A stretch of DNA of 64,000 bases from Blastocatellia bacterium (GTDB lineage Bacteria > Acidobacteriota > Blastocatellia > Pyrinomonadales > Pyrinomonadaceae): contig PMSM01000006.1 of the NCBI GenBank assembly GCA_003168335.1, positions 124,001 through 188,000 on the forward strand, written 5' to 3'. Under the pieces are notes generated by a model. The model saw only the letters and a list, made by a program, of their open reading frames with translations. It ran no database searches and was not told the DNA's origin. Of this stretch, positions 38,899 to 48,783 are shown piece by piece; within the stretch, counting starts at the first letter, position 1, and each line of letters begins with the position of its first letter. A program made the position numbers and the translations under genes.

Positions 38899-39348
38899 TC
38901 ATAGCTGGGAAAGATAACGCCGAATGCCCGCAAACGTATCGCGCCATCCCACTTCACAGCCCGCATAGAACTCGTCGGCAGCGCAATCCACCGGAAAGCC
39001 GTCCTGCACCACTTGCAGTGACGTCTTCCCCGGCCCGATGGAATTCACGGTGAATTCACTGGTAAGGTTCGCGGCAAACCGCAGCGATCCACTACGCGCA
39101 AAATACTCGAAGTCGGAAAACACGATCCGCTTTGGCGGATCGAAAACGCTCATGCGGCCCGCGGTGATGAAATCGGGCAAGTCTTCTTCACCCCAAAGGC
39201 CGACCCAGACTCCGCCCGGCTTCGGATTGACGATGACGTGCGATGCTCCCCACCACTCCCGGATCGCGCTCGGCGTATGCAGCAACGCAAAAACCGTTTC
39301 CGGATCAGCATCGAAGACTTCCTCGTGAATGTGTTTGCGAGTTGTCAT
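38899..39348 (-). CDS. SRPBCC (AHSA1-like) domain protein
   Basis: From ATG 39348: MTTRKHIHEEVFDADPETVFALLHTPSAIREWWGASHVIVNPKPGGVWVGLWGEEDLPDFITAGRMSVFDPPKRIVFSDFEYF; the ORF-track extension upstream is antisense-frame overlap with the permease gene. Confidence 0.87.
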   Translation of the reverse strand: MTTRKHIHEEVFDADPETVFALLHTPSAIREWWGASHVIVNPKPGGVWVGLWGEEDLPDFITAGRMSVFDPPKRIVFSDFEYFARSGSLRFAANLTSEFTVNSIGPGKTSLQVVQDGFPVDCAADEFYAGCEVGWRDTFAGIRRYLSQL

Positions 39349-39353
39349 TACAA

Positions 39354-41009
39354 CTACCTCAGGCCTAAAGAAAGTAAGTCCTCGCCGGCGCGAACCAGCG
39401 GACGATTTCTGATCGTGCGGGTAAAGATCCAGTGCAGCAGTCCCATTACTACCAATTCGATCGCGACCAGGACCAAAAGATACCCCGACGTCCATGCCAG
39501 CCACGAAATTCCCACAACTCCCAGCATCGCAAACATCGTCAGAAACATCAGCCACATGTTGCGCGAATACTGTTCCCCGCGGGTGGCCGGCCGCGAGAGT
39601 GGCAGGTATTCCTCCAACAATCCCGGCAGCAGTGAGAGCGTGGGAATTGCGATCAGGCCCGGCACCGTCAACAGCAGCGATTCGCGACCGCCCGGAGCCA
39701 GATACGCAATCAAGATCCCGGCCAGGCAGATTGAAGGAACCAGGAGATAGAAGATGATTGCCTTGCGCACACCGTGAAAGACGGGCGCGGCGCTGGATAA
39801 TGGCGCAACCGCAAAGATGTCCGCGGCTGCGTAGTGCGGCGACATTCGCAACGTCTCTAAAGCTGAGATCGGCATCGACCCCAGCATCCAAATTGTCATC
39901 AGGGGCATGAACGCGGAAAAAACGCCACGATTACGATCGAGCAGGCTGATCAAAGGAAACACCAGAAAGATACTCAAGGAAGGATACAGGCGAAGCTTGA
40001 TGTCGCGATCGCGTCGCATGTAAACCGCGGCCAGTCGAAATGCCCAGCGCTCGATGGGGTCTCGCAGCCACCAGCGCAGGATCGGATTGCGGATGGATGT
40101 CGAACGGCTGCGCACGCGCGTTGGTTTCGGCGTGCGGCTGCGGCTCTCACTTAATCTGGTCAATCCCTCGCCGTAACTCGGCGCCAGCCGGCCAATCGCC
40201 ACGTACGCCAACCCCGCGGTAAACACCAAACCACAGACAACCAGGGGCACGGCATCGGCAACCGGCAGACCACCTGCTACCGATGAATCGATTCCGGCGA
40301 ACCAAGCGGGTGGCAACGGCAAGAGATACCGGGCATAGGGTTCAAAGGTCAGCCCCTCAAACCGCTGCAGCAGGCGCGGCACGACTTGATAACCTCCGAT
40401 GAACAGGATCGACATACCCACCTGTGACCAGGCTGCGAAGTTGTCGAACTTTTCGCGATCGAGGAACTTGATCACCAGGCCATAAGTGCAGACGACCGCA
40501 GCCGCGCAGAACACGCAGAGCATCGTGATCGAAATCACGTGCACGAGCGGGAACCACGGTCGCGCGCCGCGCGCAGCCAGGCCAAAGAAAGTCGGGAACA
40601 GGTTCAGCGCTCCGGCGAGAATGAGCGTGAACGCGATCAGGTTCAGGGATTTTGCCAACAGCAATGTCCGGGGATGAATAGGCCGATGCAGGAGCACGTC
40701 GCTCTCGTTCGTATTGAAGAGAATGTCTCCTGACTCGGCGGTCAGCGCCATGCCCACGACAAAGAATGTCATCGAGTGCAGCATGACGGTGTAAGTAAAC
40801 ACGTCCAGCTGAATCCTCAAGAGCATCAGTCCGTTCATTAGCCCGAGGAATAGATACATGCCCAGCACGAAGAAAATACTGCGGGGCTTACCACCGCGCC
40901 CCATCGACTGCGTAACGCGACCGCGCGTACTCAAACGGAAGTAGCACTTCAGCAACGCCCAAAGTTGCCGGCGGTCTATCGTTCCAGTTTGGGCCGTTGT
41001 GTTCTTCAT
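39354..41009 (-). CDS. ABC transporter permease (integral membrane)
   Basis: Many TM segments; adjacent to an ABC ATPase; start set at ATG 41009 to avoid overlapping the ATPase. Confidence 0.82.
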   Translation of the reverse strand: MKNTTAQTGTIDRRQLWALLKCYFRLSTRGRVTQSMGRGGKPRSIFFVLGMYLFLGLMNGLMLLRIQLDVFTYTVMLHSMTFFVVGMALTAESGDILFNTNESDVLLHRPIHPRTLLLAKSLNLIAFTLILAGALNLFPTFFGLAARGARPWFPLVHVISITMLCVFCAAAVVCTYGLVIKFLDREKFDNFAAWSQVGMSILFIGGYQVVPRLLQRFEGLTFEPYARYLLPLPPAWFAGIDSSVAGGLPVADAVPLVVCGLVFTAGLAYVAIGRLAPSYGEGLTRLSESRSRTPKPTRVRSRSTSIRNPILRWWLRDPIERWAFRLAAVYMRRDRDIKLRLYPSLSIFLVFPLISLLDRNRGVFSAFMPLMTIWMLGSMPISALETLRMSPHYAAADIFAVAPLSSAAPVFHGVRKAIIFYLLVPSICLAGILIAYLAPGGRESLLLTVPGLIAIPTLSLLPGLLEEYLPLSRPATRGEQYSRNMWLMFLTMFAMLGVVGISWLAWTSGYLLVLVAIELVVMGLLHWIFTRTIRNRPLVRAGEDLLSLGLR

Positions 41010-41025
41010 ACCCGAGGAGAGCACC

Positions 41026-41796
41026 TTATCTGGAGAGGGCGCGAGCAAACTCTTCGGCGCGCGCCAGGAGATTTTCCGTGGCCGTCAATTTGTTGAAGAC
41101 GTGCTCCAGCGACTGTTGGCCGGTTTGTTCCATGAGTTGTGTGACCGTGCCGTCAGCGACAATCGATCCCTCGTGAATGATCACGACCCGCTCGCAGATC
41201 CGTTCGACGACGTCGAGAATGTGTGAGCAGTAGACGATCGTTTTGCCTTCGTGGGCCAAAGACGTAATTAATGTCTTCAGACTAAGTGCGGCGTTGGCGT
41301 CGAGGCCATTCAGCGGCTCATCAAAGAAAACTATGTCCGGGTTATGCAGCAGCGCGGCGGTGATCACTACTTTCTGCCGCATGCCTTTTGAATAGGCAGA
41401 CAGCTGTTTGTCCTGCAGGGTGTCCGTCGTGAGATCAAAGAACTGTCCAAAGCGCTCAATGCGCGCGGTCGCTTCGCTCTCAGGAATGTGATAGAGGGCC
41501 GCGACCAGTTGCAGGTATTCCCACGCGGTCAGTGATTCAAAGACCGCGCCGGTTTCCGGCACATACCCAATGATTCGTTTGACGCTGAGTGGATCCTTGA
41601 TGACATCAAAGCCGCCCACCTCTGCCGTGCCGGATGTAGGCATCAACATCCCGGTCAGAATCTTGATGGTCGTGCTCTTGCCCGCGCCGTTCGGGCCCAG
41701 CAAGCCGACCAGTTGTCCGGCCGGAATATCCAGATCGATTTCCCGCACCGCCACCTGCCGGCCAAACTCTTTTGAAAGGTGACGGATCTTGATCAT
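41026..41796 (-). CDS. ABC transporter ATP-binding protein
   Basis: LLGPNGAGKSTTIKILTGMLMPTSG, YSKGMRQKVVITAAL, IVFFDEPLNGLDANAA. Confidence 0.94.
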   Translation of the reverse strand: MIKIRHLSKEFGRQVAVREIDLDIPAGQLVGLLGPNGAGKSTTIKILTGMLMPTSGTAEVGGFDVIKDPLSVKRIIGYVPETGAVFESLTAWEYLQLVAALYHIPESEATARIERFGQFFDLTTDTLQDKQLSAYSKGMRQKVVITAALLHNPDIVFFDEPLNGLDANAALSLKTLITSLAHEGKTIVYCSHILDVVERICERVVIIHEGSIVADGTVTQLMEQTGQQSLEHVFNKLTATENLLARAEEFARALSR

Positions 41797-41823
41797 GAGA
41801 GGACCGAGAGCGTCGTTGGATAC

Positions 41824-42151
41824 TTAGAACAAAGTCAGAATTCCAATAACCTTGTCCCGACCAAGAGCTTCGATGTCGGACTTGTGATCGCGAAGTATCG
41901 CTTCAATGTCTGCTGCAATTTCCGCGGCGTATCCAAATTACTTTCGGAGGAAAGCCCAGCAGTATACAGAGGTCACTGAAGTCCGAGTCTTTGGTAACGA
42001 TCACGAAACCATCGCGAGCCGCGTAGTCGCGCATTTCCTTGTCAGGCGCAAGATCGATGCCCAGCTGGTAAACGTGATTTGAATCCGGATAGAGATCAGC
42101 GAGACGTTCGACTAATTTCGGCGACAGGTTTTGATCAAACAGCAGCTTCAC
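41824..42151 (-). pseudogene. DUF5615 PIN-like toxin, frameshifted near the C-terminus
   Basis: Frame 1: MKLLFDQNLSPKLVERLADLYPDSNHVYQLG...IVTKDSDFSDLCILLGFPPKVIWIRRGNCS then stop after RH; the +1 frame continues ADIEAILRDHKSDIEALGRDKVIGILTLF-stop. Confidence 0.8.
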
Positions 42152-42372
42152 GCCTCGACCACCATCAAGCGCTTCTCCCGGTCAGCGGCGTAACTTAGAC
42201 ACGCGAGAATATCCTCTTTCGTGAGGTATGGAAAATCTGCGAGAACCTCTTCCTGTGTCATGCCGGAAGCGAGGTATTCCAACACATCGTAAACCGTGAT
42301 GCGCATTCCGCGAATGCAAGGCTTGCCGCCGCGCTTTCCGGGCTCGATCGTGATGATGTCCTGGTAGCTCAT
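42148..42372 (-). CDS. DUF433 domain protein (antitoxin partner of DUF5615)
   Basis: IITIEPGKRGGKPCIRGMRITVYDVLEYLASGMTQEEVLADFPYLTKEDILACLSYAADREK; overlaps the downstream gene by 4 nt. Confidence 0.93.
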   Translation of the reverse strand: MSYQDIITIEPGKRGGKPCIRGMRITVYDVLEYLASGMTQEEVLADFPYLTKEDILACLSYAADREKRLMVVEA

Positions 42373-42632
42373 GTCGTGATACTAAAGCGGGAATGCGGTG
42401 GCAGGCAAGGACTTCTGTCGTGCCCACGGCACTCATTTCGGACATTTAACCCGTTGTTTTCTGGCCGTATCGAAGTTGAAGAGCCAGTATTTCCTTCAGC
42501 GAGTCAGGGAAAACAAACTCGTACGCTAGGTCACCATTGGGAAGGCTCCGCTGTGCGAACCGAGCTTTTGGTAACCAAAGGGCCTCAATGGAGCCGACAA
42601 ACAATTCGAATTCGTCGAGCGGCAGTTGTCCA

Positions 42633-42737
42633 TCAAACTGTATCCAGGCTCTCCACCAGAAGATCGGCAAGTCTGGCGCGCGATTCAACCGGTAAGTTCA
42701 TGGCTTGCTCAGCCACTTGTTCGATGGTTGTGCTCAT
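42633..42737 (-). pseudogene. Truncated addiction-module component (TIGR02574-type)
   Basis: MSTTIEQVAEQAMNLPVESRARLADLLVESLDTV-stop; the N-terminal motif of this family without its C-terminal half. Confidence 0.65.
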
Positions 42738-42798
42738 CGGTTCCAAAGATACGCCTGTAGACCAAGAGTGCTCAAGCGCTTTTAAACTTCCACTTCTC

Positions 42799-43015
42799 AC
42801 TGTCCCGGCGCGATCGTCGATCCCTTATCGATCTTTGCTCCCAGCTTCGCCACCCACAGGCCTGAGTTGATGTCGTTGAAATCGATCAGGCCTTTGTTTG
42901 GTTGTGCGCCCCAGCTGAACTGCAGGTTCGGGCGATACCCTTCCGGGTCGCTGGTCCAAACCCTTCCGATCTCGCGTCCCTGACGACAAAGATCGCCCCG
43001 CCAATTATTCGCTGC
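42799..43015 (-). pseudogene. Possible 3' remnant of a decayed coding region
   Basis: Reverse-strand open frame SAANNWRGDLCRQGREIGRVWTSDPEGYRPNLQFSWGAQPNKGLIDFNDINSGLWVAKLGAKIDKGSTIAPGQ-stop with no evident start. Confidence 0.35.
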
Positions 43016-43277
43016 ACTGCGAAAAAGGCAAAGGTCGCCAAAAGAGCTTTCCCTTTCGCGGGGCTTTGCGTCTTCTCCTGGCGCTCTCGGCGGTGGAGCT
43101 TTGAATCAAAACACGCAACTTGAACTCTGCCCCGAGCTGCCTCATCATAATTCGCCGGACTTTCATTTATGGCTAATCTCGCCCGGCGACACCGCGAAAA
43201 TATGCGCCGCCACTTTGAGCGCTGTATTGAATGGATGAAAACGCGCTAATATGCTCACCCGATTTTGAGGAGAAGAA

Positions 43278-43862
43278 ATGAGATTGCTACGGACCCTGAT
43301 TTTCGCGACCGCGTCGCTGTTACTTGTCGTCGGCGCTTTGGCGCAGAACCCCAACATCAAACATTTTGACAAAGATGGTCTGTCATTCGACTATCCAGCC
43401 AATTGGCAGTTCAGCGACCAGAGCACGGGACAGATGCAATTCATAGAACTGGCCCAGGGTGACGTGGTGATTCGCGTTCGATCGCCGCGCGAATGGTTGA
43501 AGACACCGGAAAAGGAAGCGCACGCAAAGAAGCTCATCCAGGATCAATACGTAGATGCCTTTGTCACCAGCGTCGAACAAGCCGGCATGCACCCCAAGCG
43601 ATCGACCGTTACTACTCAGATTGCAGGAGCGGATGCCGACGGCGCCAGGGTGCGCGCGGTGTTGGACGGCGCCGTGGGAGGCATGGATTCGTACTACCGC
43701 ATCATCTCGGACAGATTCGCCCAAATGTCAATTCTCGGTTCGGAAAAGGACATCACAAAGACAGCGCCAGTCTGGGACATGATCCAAAAGAGCTTAAAGA
43801 TCGAGCCTCCACCGCAACCACAACCGACGCCGCAACCGTCACCGGCAAAAGGAAAGCCGTGA
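43278..43862 (+). CDS. Secreted hypothetical protein (tandem paralog 1; KGLSFDYPA-type)
   Basis: Signal peptide; [19 protein letters not shown]; Pro/Gln-rich tail. Confidence 0.82.
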   Translation: MRLLRTLIFATASLLLVVGALAQNPNIKHFDKDGLSFDYPANWQFSDQSTGQMQFIELAQGDVVIRVRSPREWLKTPEKEAHAKKLIQDQYVDAFVTSVEQAGMHPKRSTVTTQIAGADADGARVRAVLDGAVGGMDSYYRIISDRFAQMSILGSEKDITKTAPVWDMIQKSLKIEPPPQPQPTPQPSPAKGKP

Positions 43863-43942
43863 TTGCTCGACCAGAAAGCAGGCCTCGGATCTTCCCGAAA
43901 GGGCCTCGGCAGAGTCGCAGCGTGTAGAATGGACCAAAACGT

Positions 43943-44551
43943 ATGATGAAAAGGTTTTTCACGCTGCTCATGACTGTCATGACTCTGGCGTTAGGTCAGT
44001 TGGCTTTCGCCCAGGCACCCGCCCAGGACCTAAAACACTTTGCCGGGAAGGGACTGTCGTTCGATTATCCCGCAACGATTGAGTTGGACGACCGCAGCGG
44101 CGCTAACGGTCAGCATCTGGTGATCGCGAGTACAAGTAGAGCGCAAATAATGATCGTTTCTCGGTATACGCAAATCAACTCTGCCGAACAACTCGCGGCG
44201 GTCAGACACGAGGTCGTCGACAGCTTTATTGAAACGATGTGGCAACAGATTCACGATACGGATCCGAATGTCTCGCGCACGCCGGCGCAGATCGAGGTAG
44301 CCGGCGCGCAGGCAACGGGCGTGCGGTTGCGGGCGGTCCTGAACAACGAGCCCGGCAACGCAGAGATTTACTCGCTGCAACTCGGTCCGCGATTGGTGAT
44401 GCTTTCTTTGATTGGCACTGACACAGAGATCGCCGCTACTGCTTCGGCCTGGCTGGCCATTCGCCGCAGTCTGAAAATAGAGGCGAGCGCACAACCCGTG
44501 GCCGTCGCCCCGGAATCCGCCGCAACTCTTTCCGGCGCAGCCCAGCGGTAG
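43943..44551 (+). CDS. Secreted hypothetical protein (tandem paralog 2; KGLSFDYPA-type)
   Basis: [34 protein letters not shown]; same architecture as 43278-43862. Confidence 0.82.
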   Translation: MMKRFFTLLMTVMTLALGQLAFAQAPAQDLKHFAGKGLSFDYPATIELDDRSGANGQHLVIASTSRAQIMIVSRYTQINSAEQLAAVRHEVVDSFIETMWQQIHDTDPNVSRTPAQIEVAGAQATGVRLRAVLNNEPGNAEIYSLQLGPRLVMLSLIGTDTEIAATASAWLAIRRSLKIEASAQPVAVAPESAATLSGAAQR

Positions 44552-44622
44552 TGTGAAGGAGCCCGATCCATCTGATAGGATCCAGAAGCAATCTCAACCC
44601 GAAATCATTTGGAGCAGAAAAA

Positions 44623-45741
44623 GTGATTATTGGACTTCCGAAAGAAATCAAGGACAACGAATACCGCGTCGGCCTGACGCCTGCTGGCGTGCGCGGGCTG
44701 ACTGACGCGGGCCACCAGGTACTGGTAGAAGCGACCGCGGGCGAAGGATCCGGATTCGAAGATTCTTTGTACAACCGGGCCGGTGCCGGCATCACTGAAT
44801 CAGCCGATAAAGTCTGGGCTGAGGCCGAGATGATCGTCAAAGTAAAGGAGCCGATCGCGCCAGAGTACCCCCGCATGCGCGCAGGACAGTTGCTGTTTAC
44901 TTATCTTCATCTGGCTCCCGACAGCGGATTAACGGAAGAGTTGCTGCAGCGAAAAGTCACCGGCGTGGCCTATGAAACCATAACCGATCGACGCGGGACG
45001 CTGCCGCTACTAACGCCGATGTCGGAAGTCGCCGGCCGCATGGCGATCCAGGTGGGCGCTCATTATTTGGAAAAGATGAGCGGCGGACGCGGCATCCTCC
45101 TCGGCGGAGTGCCGGGTGTGCCGGCCGCGCGCGTAGTGATCATCGGCGGCGGCGTAGTAGGAACCAACGCCGCTAAGATCGCCGTCGGGATGGGCGCGCA
45201 CGTTACCATCATCGATAACAATCTCGATCGGCTGCGCGAGCTGGACGACATATTTCTGTCAAAGATCGCCACGCTGGCATCGAGTGCTTACATGATTCAC
45301 GACGCGGTCTCTTCGGCCGATCTGATTATCGGCGCAGTGCTGGTGCCCGGGGCCGCGGCACCCCGATTGGTTACGCGCAACATGCTCAAAGACGTAACCG
45401 ACGGTTCGGTGATAGTTGACGTGGCAGTCGATCAGGGTGGTTGTGTCGAGACTACGCATCCGACAACCCATTCCGATCCGACCTTCTATGTCGAAGGCGT
45501 GCTGCACTACTGTGTCGCCAACATGCCTGGCGCCGTGCCCCGCACTTCAACGTTCGCGCTGACGAACTCTACTCTTCCTTACGCGCTTAAACTGGCGAAC
45601 AATGGTTTTGAGGTTGCGGTAAACAGCGATCCGGGATTAGCCGCAGGAGTGAACACTTACGCCGGCAAATTGACCTACGAAGCTGTGGCGATTTCGCAGG
45701 GACGCGAGTACACGCCGCTCGGGTCGCTGCTGGGCGCGTAG
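44623..45741 (+). CDS. ald: Alanine dehydrogenase
   Basis: GTG start; [87 protein letters not shown]. Confidence 0.96.
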   Translation: MIIGLPKEIKDNEYRVGLTPAGVRGLTDAGHQVLVEATAGEGSGFEDSLYNRAGAGITESADKVWAEAEMIVKVKEPIAPEYPRMRAGQLLFTYLHLAPDSGLTEELLQRKVTGVAYETITDRRGTLPLLTPMSEVAGRMAIQVGAHYLEKMSGGRGILLGGVPGVPAARVVIIGGGVVGTNAAKIAVGMGAHVTIIDNNLDRLRELDDIFLSKIATLASSAYMIHDAVSSADLIIGAVLVPGAAAPRLVTRNMLKDVTDGSVIVDVAVDQGGCVETTHPTTHSDPTFYVEGVLHYCVANMPGAVPRTSTFALTNSTLPYALKLANNGFEVAVNSDPGLAAGVNTYAGKLTYEAVAISQGREYTPLGSLLGA

Positions 45742-45826
45742 TAAGGACTCGTTGAACTGACTTTTTTATTAGAGAGCCCCGAGGATTCGACTGCGGTGCC
45801 GGCAGTTTCCAGATAGACTTGCCTTG

Positions 45827-46270
45827 CTATTGACCCTGGCCCAAAAGGCCGGCCAAACAACTTTTCAATTCTTCCGCCTTCACCGGCTTGTAAAGAAAGA
45901 CATCGATCAGATTTTTCTCCCTGCCGGCCGCTTCTTTGTTGTCCTGTCCGGTCAACAAAACAATCGGTAGGTGGGACAGCTTCTGATTGCTGCGCAGGAA
46001 ACGAGCAAGTTCCTGACCGCTGAGATTTGGCATCACCGCGTCAGTGACTACCACGTCAATCTGGGAAGAAAGAGCGAGCTTCATCGCCTCCAGCCCGTCG
46101 GTGGCGGTTATGACCGTATAGCCAGATCGCTGCAGCGTAACTTCGAGATAGCGACGAACAGAGCGATCATCTTCGACCAGCAGCACGCACGGTTGTAGCG
46201 GCGCCTTGGCAACATCCACGGCCTCATTCTGACCTGTACTGGCGGAAGATGACTGTCGTTCCTGGCTCAT
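45827..46270 (-). CDS. Response regulator receiver protein (single domain)
   Basis: VLLVEDDRSVRRYLEVTLQRSGYTVITATDGLEAM...DVVVTDAVMPNLSGQELARFLR...LPIVLLTGQ...LYKPVKAEEL. Confidence 0.94.
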   Translation of the reverse strand: MSQERQSSSASTGQNEAVDVAKAPLQPCVLLVEDDRSVRRYLEVTLQRSGYTVITATDGLEAMKLALSSQIDVVVTDAVMPNLSGQELARFLRSNQKLSHLPIVLLTGQDNKEAAGREKNLIDVFLYKPVKAEELKSCLAGLLGQGQ

Positions 46271-46501
46271 TTAGATTGCATCCGCAAGCTGAATTTTGAA
46301 TTGGATGAGGGGCGATTCGCAAAGTCTTTATACATCAGAGAATAAATCCTACTTCAGACAAAGCGAGAGTAAGCTGAGCGTCATTTCTTGTCAACGAGGC
46401 CCCGGCTCATCAACAAAAGAACGCGGCCTTTGCTATACTTTCACCTTCGCTTTGGTCCGGCATTCCCATCCGGGAGGGCCGGTTACCCGGGAAAGTCCTA
46501 A

Positions 46502-47884
46502 ATGTACGAATTCGCAGTCACGCCGGCAGTAACCCAAATTCGCCGCCGCGGTGTCGAAATCTCAGAAGTCACCGCCGGGAGCCTGGGCGCTGAGCTGGAA
46601 CTCGAGCCAGGCGATCGCATCATGCGCGTCAACGGCCGGGTGGTGCGCGATTATCTGGACTTTCGCTTTCAAGCTGCGGGCGAAACCGATCTGGTCATCG
46701 ACATCCGCAAGCGCACCGGTGAAGACTGGGAGCTGAACATTGAACGCGACGAGGCTGAAGCGTTTGGCCTCAGTTTCGAACAGATCGTCCCGCGGCAATG
46801 TGCCAACGAATGTCTCTTCTGTTTCTGCAAAGGTAATCCTGAGACGGCGCGTCCTTCGCTGTTCGTGCGCGACGAAGATGTGCGCCTTTCATTTCTTTAC
46901 GGCAACTACACGACGCTAACGTCGATTTCTGAAGACGAAATGCAGCGCGTGATAGAACAAAGGTTGTCGCCACAATACGTCTCTGTTCACGCTACGGATC
47001 TTGAGGTGCGGGCTTACTTACTTGGCGTTGACCAACAGCGCGCGGACATTACTGCAAAGATGCGGCAGATGCTCGACGCCGGAATTGAAATTCACGCCCA
47101 GGTGGTGCTTTGCCCTGAGATCAACGACGGTGAAATTCTGCGGCGGACGATTTACGACCTGGCGAAGCTGCATCCGCGGGTGCGTAGCGTCGCCATCGTG
47201 CCGCTCGGGTTGACTCGTTATTTGAACGATGAACGATTGACGCCGGTGACTTCGGAATTCTGCCGGCGCACGATCAATGAAGTCTCGTTGATCCAGGCCG
47301 ATTTGCGCGCGCGCCTGGGAACCACATTCGCGTTTCTTGGTGATGAGATTTACCTGCGCGCCGGCCGCGCCGTGCCCGCGCGGAAGCATTACGGCGATTA
47401 CCCGCAGATTGAAGACGGCATCGGCATGGTGCGCAGCTTTGCAAACGAGTTTGAAAGGCTGGTGCGCCGGCTTGAGTTCAAGCCTTTACGGAATCCTGAA
47501 AAGCTTTTCGGCACGATCATGAGCGGAACGATTTTCGCTCCCGTCCTGCGAAAGCAGGTCGAGCGAATCAACCGCCGTTTTGATACGCGGCTGCAAGTCG
47601 TTGCGGTCGAGAATGAATACTTTGGCGGTGATGTCAGCGTTGCCGGGCTGTTAACCGGCGGGGACTTCGTCGCGGCGCGCGAACAGGTGCGCGGTGAGTT
47701 CGCGATCATTCCGCGAGTGGCGCTGAAGAGCGACGAGCCGATAATGCTCGATGGCATGCGATTAGAGGAAGTGCAAAAGCGGTTTGCGGTGCCACTCTAC
47801 GCATTCGACTTTGCATCGCTCGCCGCCGCCATCGAAACCGGATTCGTTGATGAGAGCCGGGCCGCGTTAGGTGAAGCAGCTTAG
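46502..47884 (+). CDS. DUF512 family PDZ/radical SAM protein
   Basis: N-terminal PDZ-like GSLGAELELEPGDRIMRVNGRVVRDYLDF, CANECLFCFCKGNP, RLSFLYGNYTTLTSI, YVSVHATDLEVR. Confidence 0.92.
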   Translation: MYEFAVTPAVTQIRRRGVEISEVTAGSLGAELELEPGDRIMRVNGRVVRDYLDFRFQAAGETDLVIDIRKRTGEDWELNIERDEAEAFGLSFEQIVPRQCANECLFCFCKGNPETARPSLFVRDEDVRLSFLYGNYTTLTSISEDEMQRVIEQRLSPQYVSVHATDLEVRAYLLGVDQQRADITAKMRQMLDAGIEIHAQVVLCPEINDGEILRRTIYDLAKLHPRVRSVAIVPLGLTRYLNDERLTPVTSEFCRRTINEVSLIQADLRARLGTTFAFLGDEIYLRAGRAVPARKHYGDYPQIEDGIGMVRSFANEFERLVRRLEFKPLRNPEKLFGTIMSGTIFAPVLRKQVERINRRFDTRLQVVAVENEYFGGDVSVAGLLTGGDFVAAREQVRGEFAIIPRVALKSDEPIMLDGMRLEEVQKRFAVPLYAFDFASLAAAIETGFVDESRAALGEAA

Positions 47885-47934
47885 CTTTTGAAATTGAACT
47901 CTCGCAAGACGTCGGCTCTGTATGAGATCGGGCT

Positions 47935-47986
47935 GTTTAGAAGCGGGCTACTGCCCGCTTAGCCGGGCGGTAGCCCGACTCTAAAC
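47935..47986. repeat. Palindromic element of the GTTTAGAG-CGGGCTA family
   Basis: gtttagaagcgggctactgcccgcttagccgggcggtagcccgactctaaac. Confidence 0.85.
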
Positions 47987-48002
47987 ATATCAACTTCAAA
48001 AG

Positions 48003-48578
48003 ATGAGCGAGCCAAACCAGGATAAAAAAATTCTTGACGTTGGTTGTGGCTGGAACAAGACGCCCGGCGCAATTGGCATCGATTCAAACCCCAGGGCTCA
48101 CGCCGATGTAATCCACGATCTAGGTGTTCTTCCTTATCCGTTCGCGAATGATGAGTTCGACCATGTGGTCTGCCGCCATGTCGCCGAGCACGTGCCCGAT
48201 GTGATGGCCTTCGTTACCGAGCTTTATCGGATCACCAGACCCGGCGGTCGGATTAGTATCACGACTCCACATTATTCGAATCCGGATTGGCCGACCGACC
48301 CAACGCACCGCAATCACTTCAACTGCTACTCGTTCAATTGCTTCATCGAAGCGCGCCAGGTCTTTCCGTTCTACACCGAGGTAAGGCTAAAGCCGATACG
48401 CACCTATGTATCCCTGGCAAACCTGTGGCGTGTCACAGGGCTTGAGCTAATCGTGAATCTCGATCAGCACTGGCCGGGCCTCAGATTTACACGAAAATTT
48501 TGGGAGTTTTATCTCAGCCTTATCTTCCGGGGCAAGGAATTGCGCTTTGAGTTTGAGGTAATGAAACCGGCTTCCTGA
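48003..48578 (+). CDS. Class I SAM-dependent methyltransferase
   Basis: KILDVGCGWNKTPGAIGIDSNP, FANDEFDHVVCRHVAEHVPDVMAFVTELYRITRPGGRISITTPHYSN. Confidence 0.9.
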   Translation: MSEPNQDKKILDVGCGWNKTPGAIGIDSNPRAHADVIHDLGVLPYPFANDEFDHVVCRHVAEHVPDVMAFVTELYRITRPGGRISITTPHYSNPDWPTDPTHRNHFNCYSFNCFIEARQVFPFYTEVRLKPIRTYVSLANLWRVTGLELIVNLDQHWPGLRFTRKFWEFYLSLIFRGKELRFEFEVMKPAS

Positions 48579-48783
48579 CTGAGATCCGGGCCGAATTAGC
48601 AATTGCATGGGATTCCGCTGGCCTTCGGTCGCGTCACCCCGTTCTGAATTCAGAAACCTGAACATAAATCCGATTTTTCGTTTATTATTCCCGGCTTACT
48701 CGCGCTTATTTCTAATAATGCTTAGGTCTAGATCCCCCTCATGGCAAGGGCATAACGTTTGCTGTTTGACTGGTGTCACGCCT

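Noticed and set aside
39349-39891. N-terminal extension of the SRPBCC ORF (38899..39891)
   Set aside because: The extension overlaps the permease coding sequence in another frame; a natural ATG is at 39348.
42376-42870. 164-aa plus-strand ORF over the TA remnant region
   Set aside because: No protein-like motif, and antisense to recognisable TIGR02574-type and other remnants.
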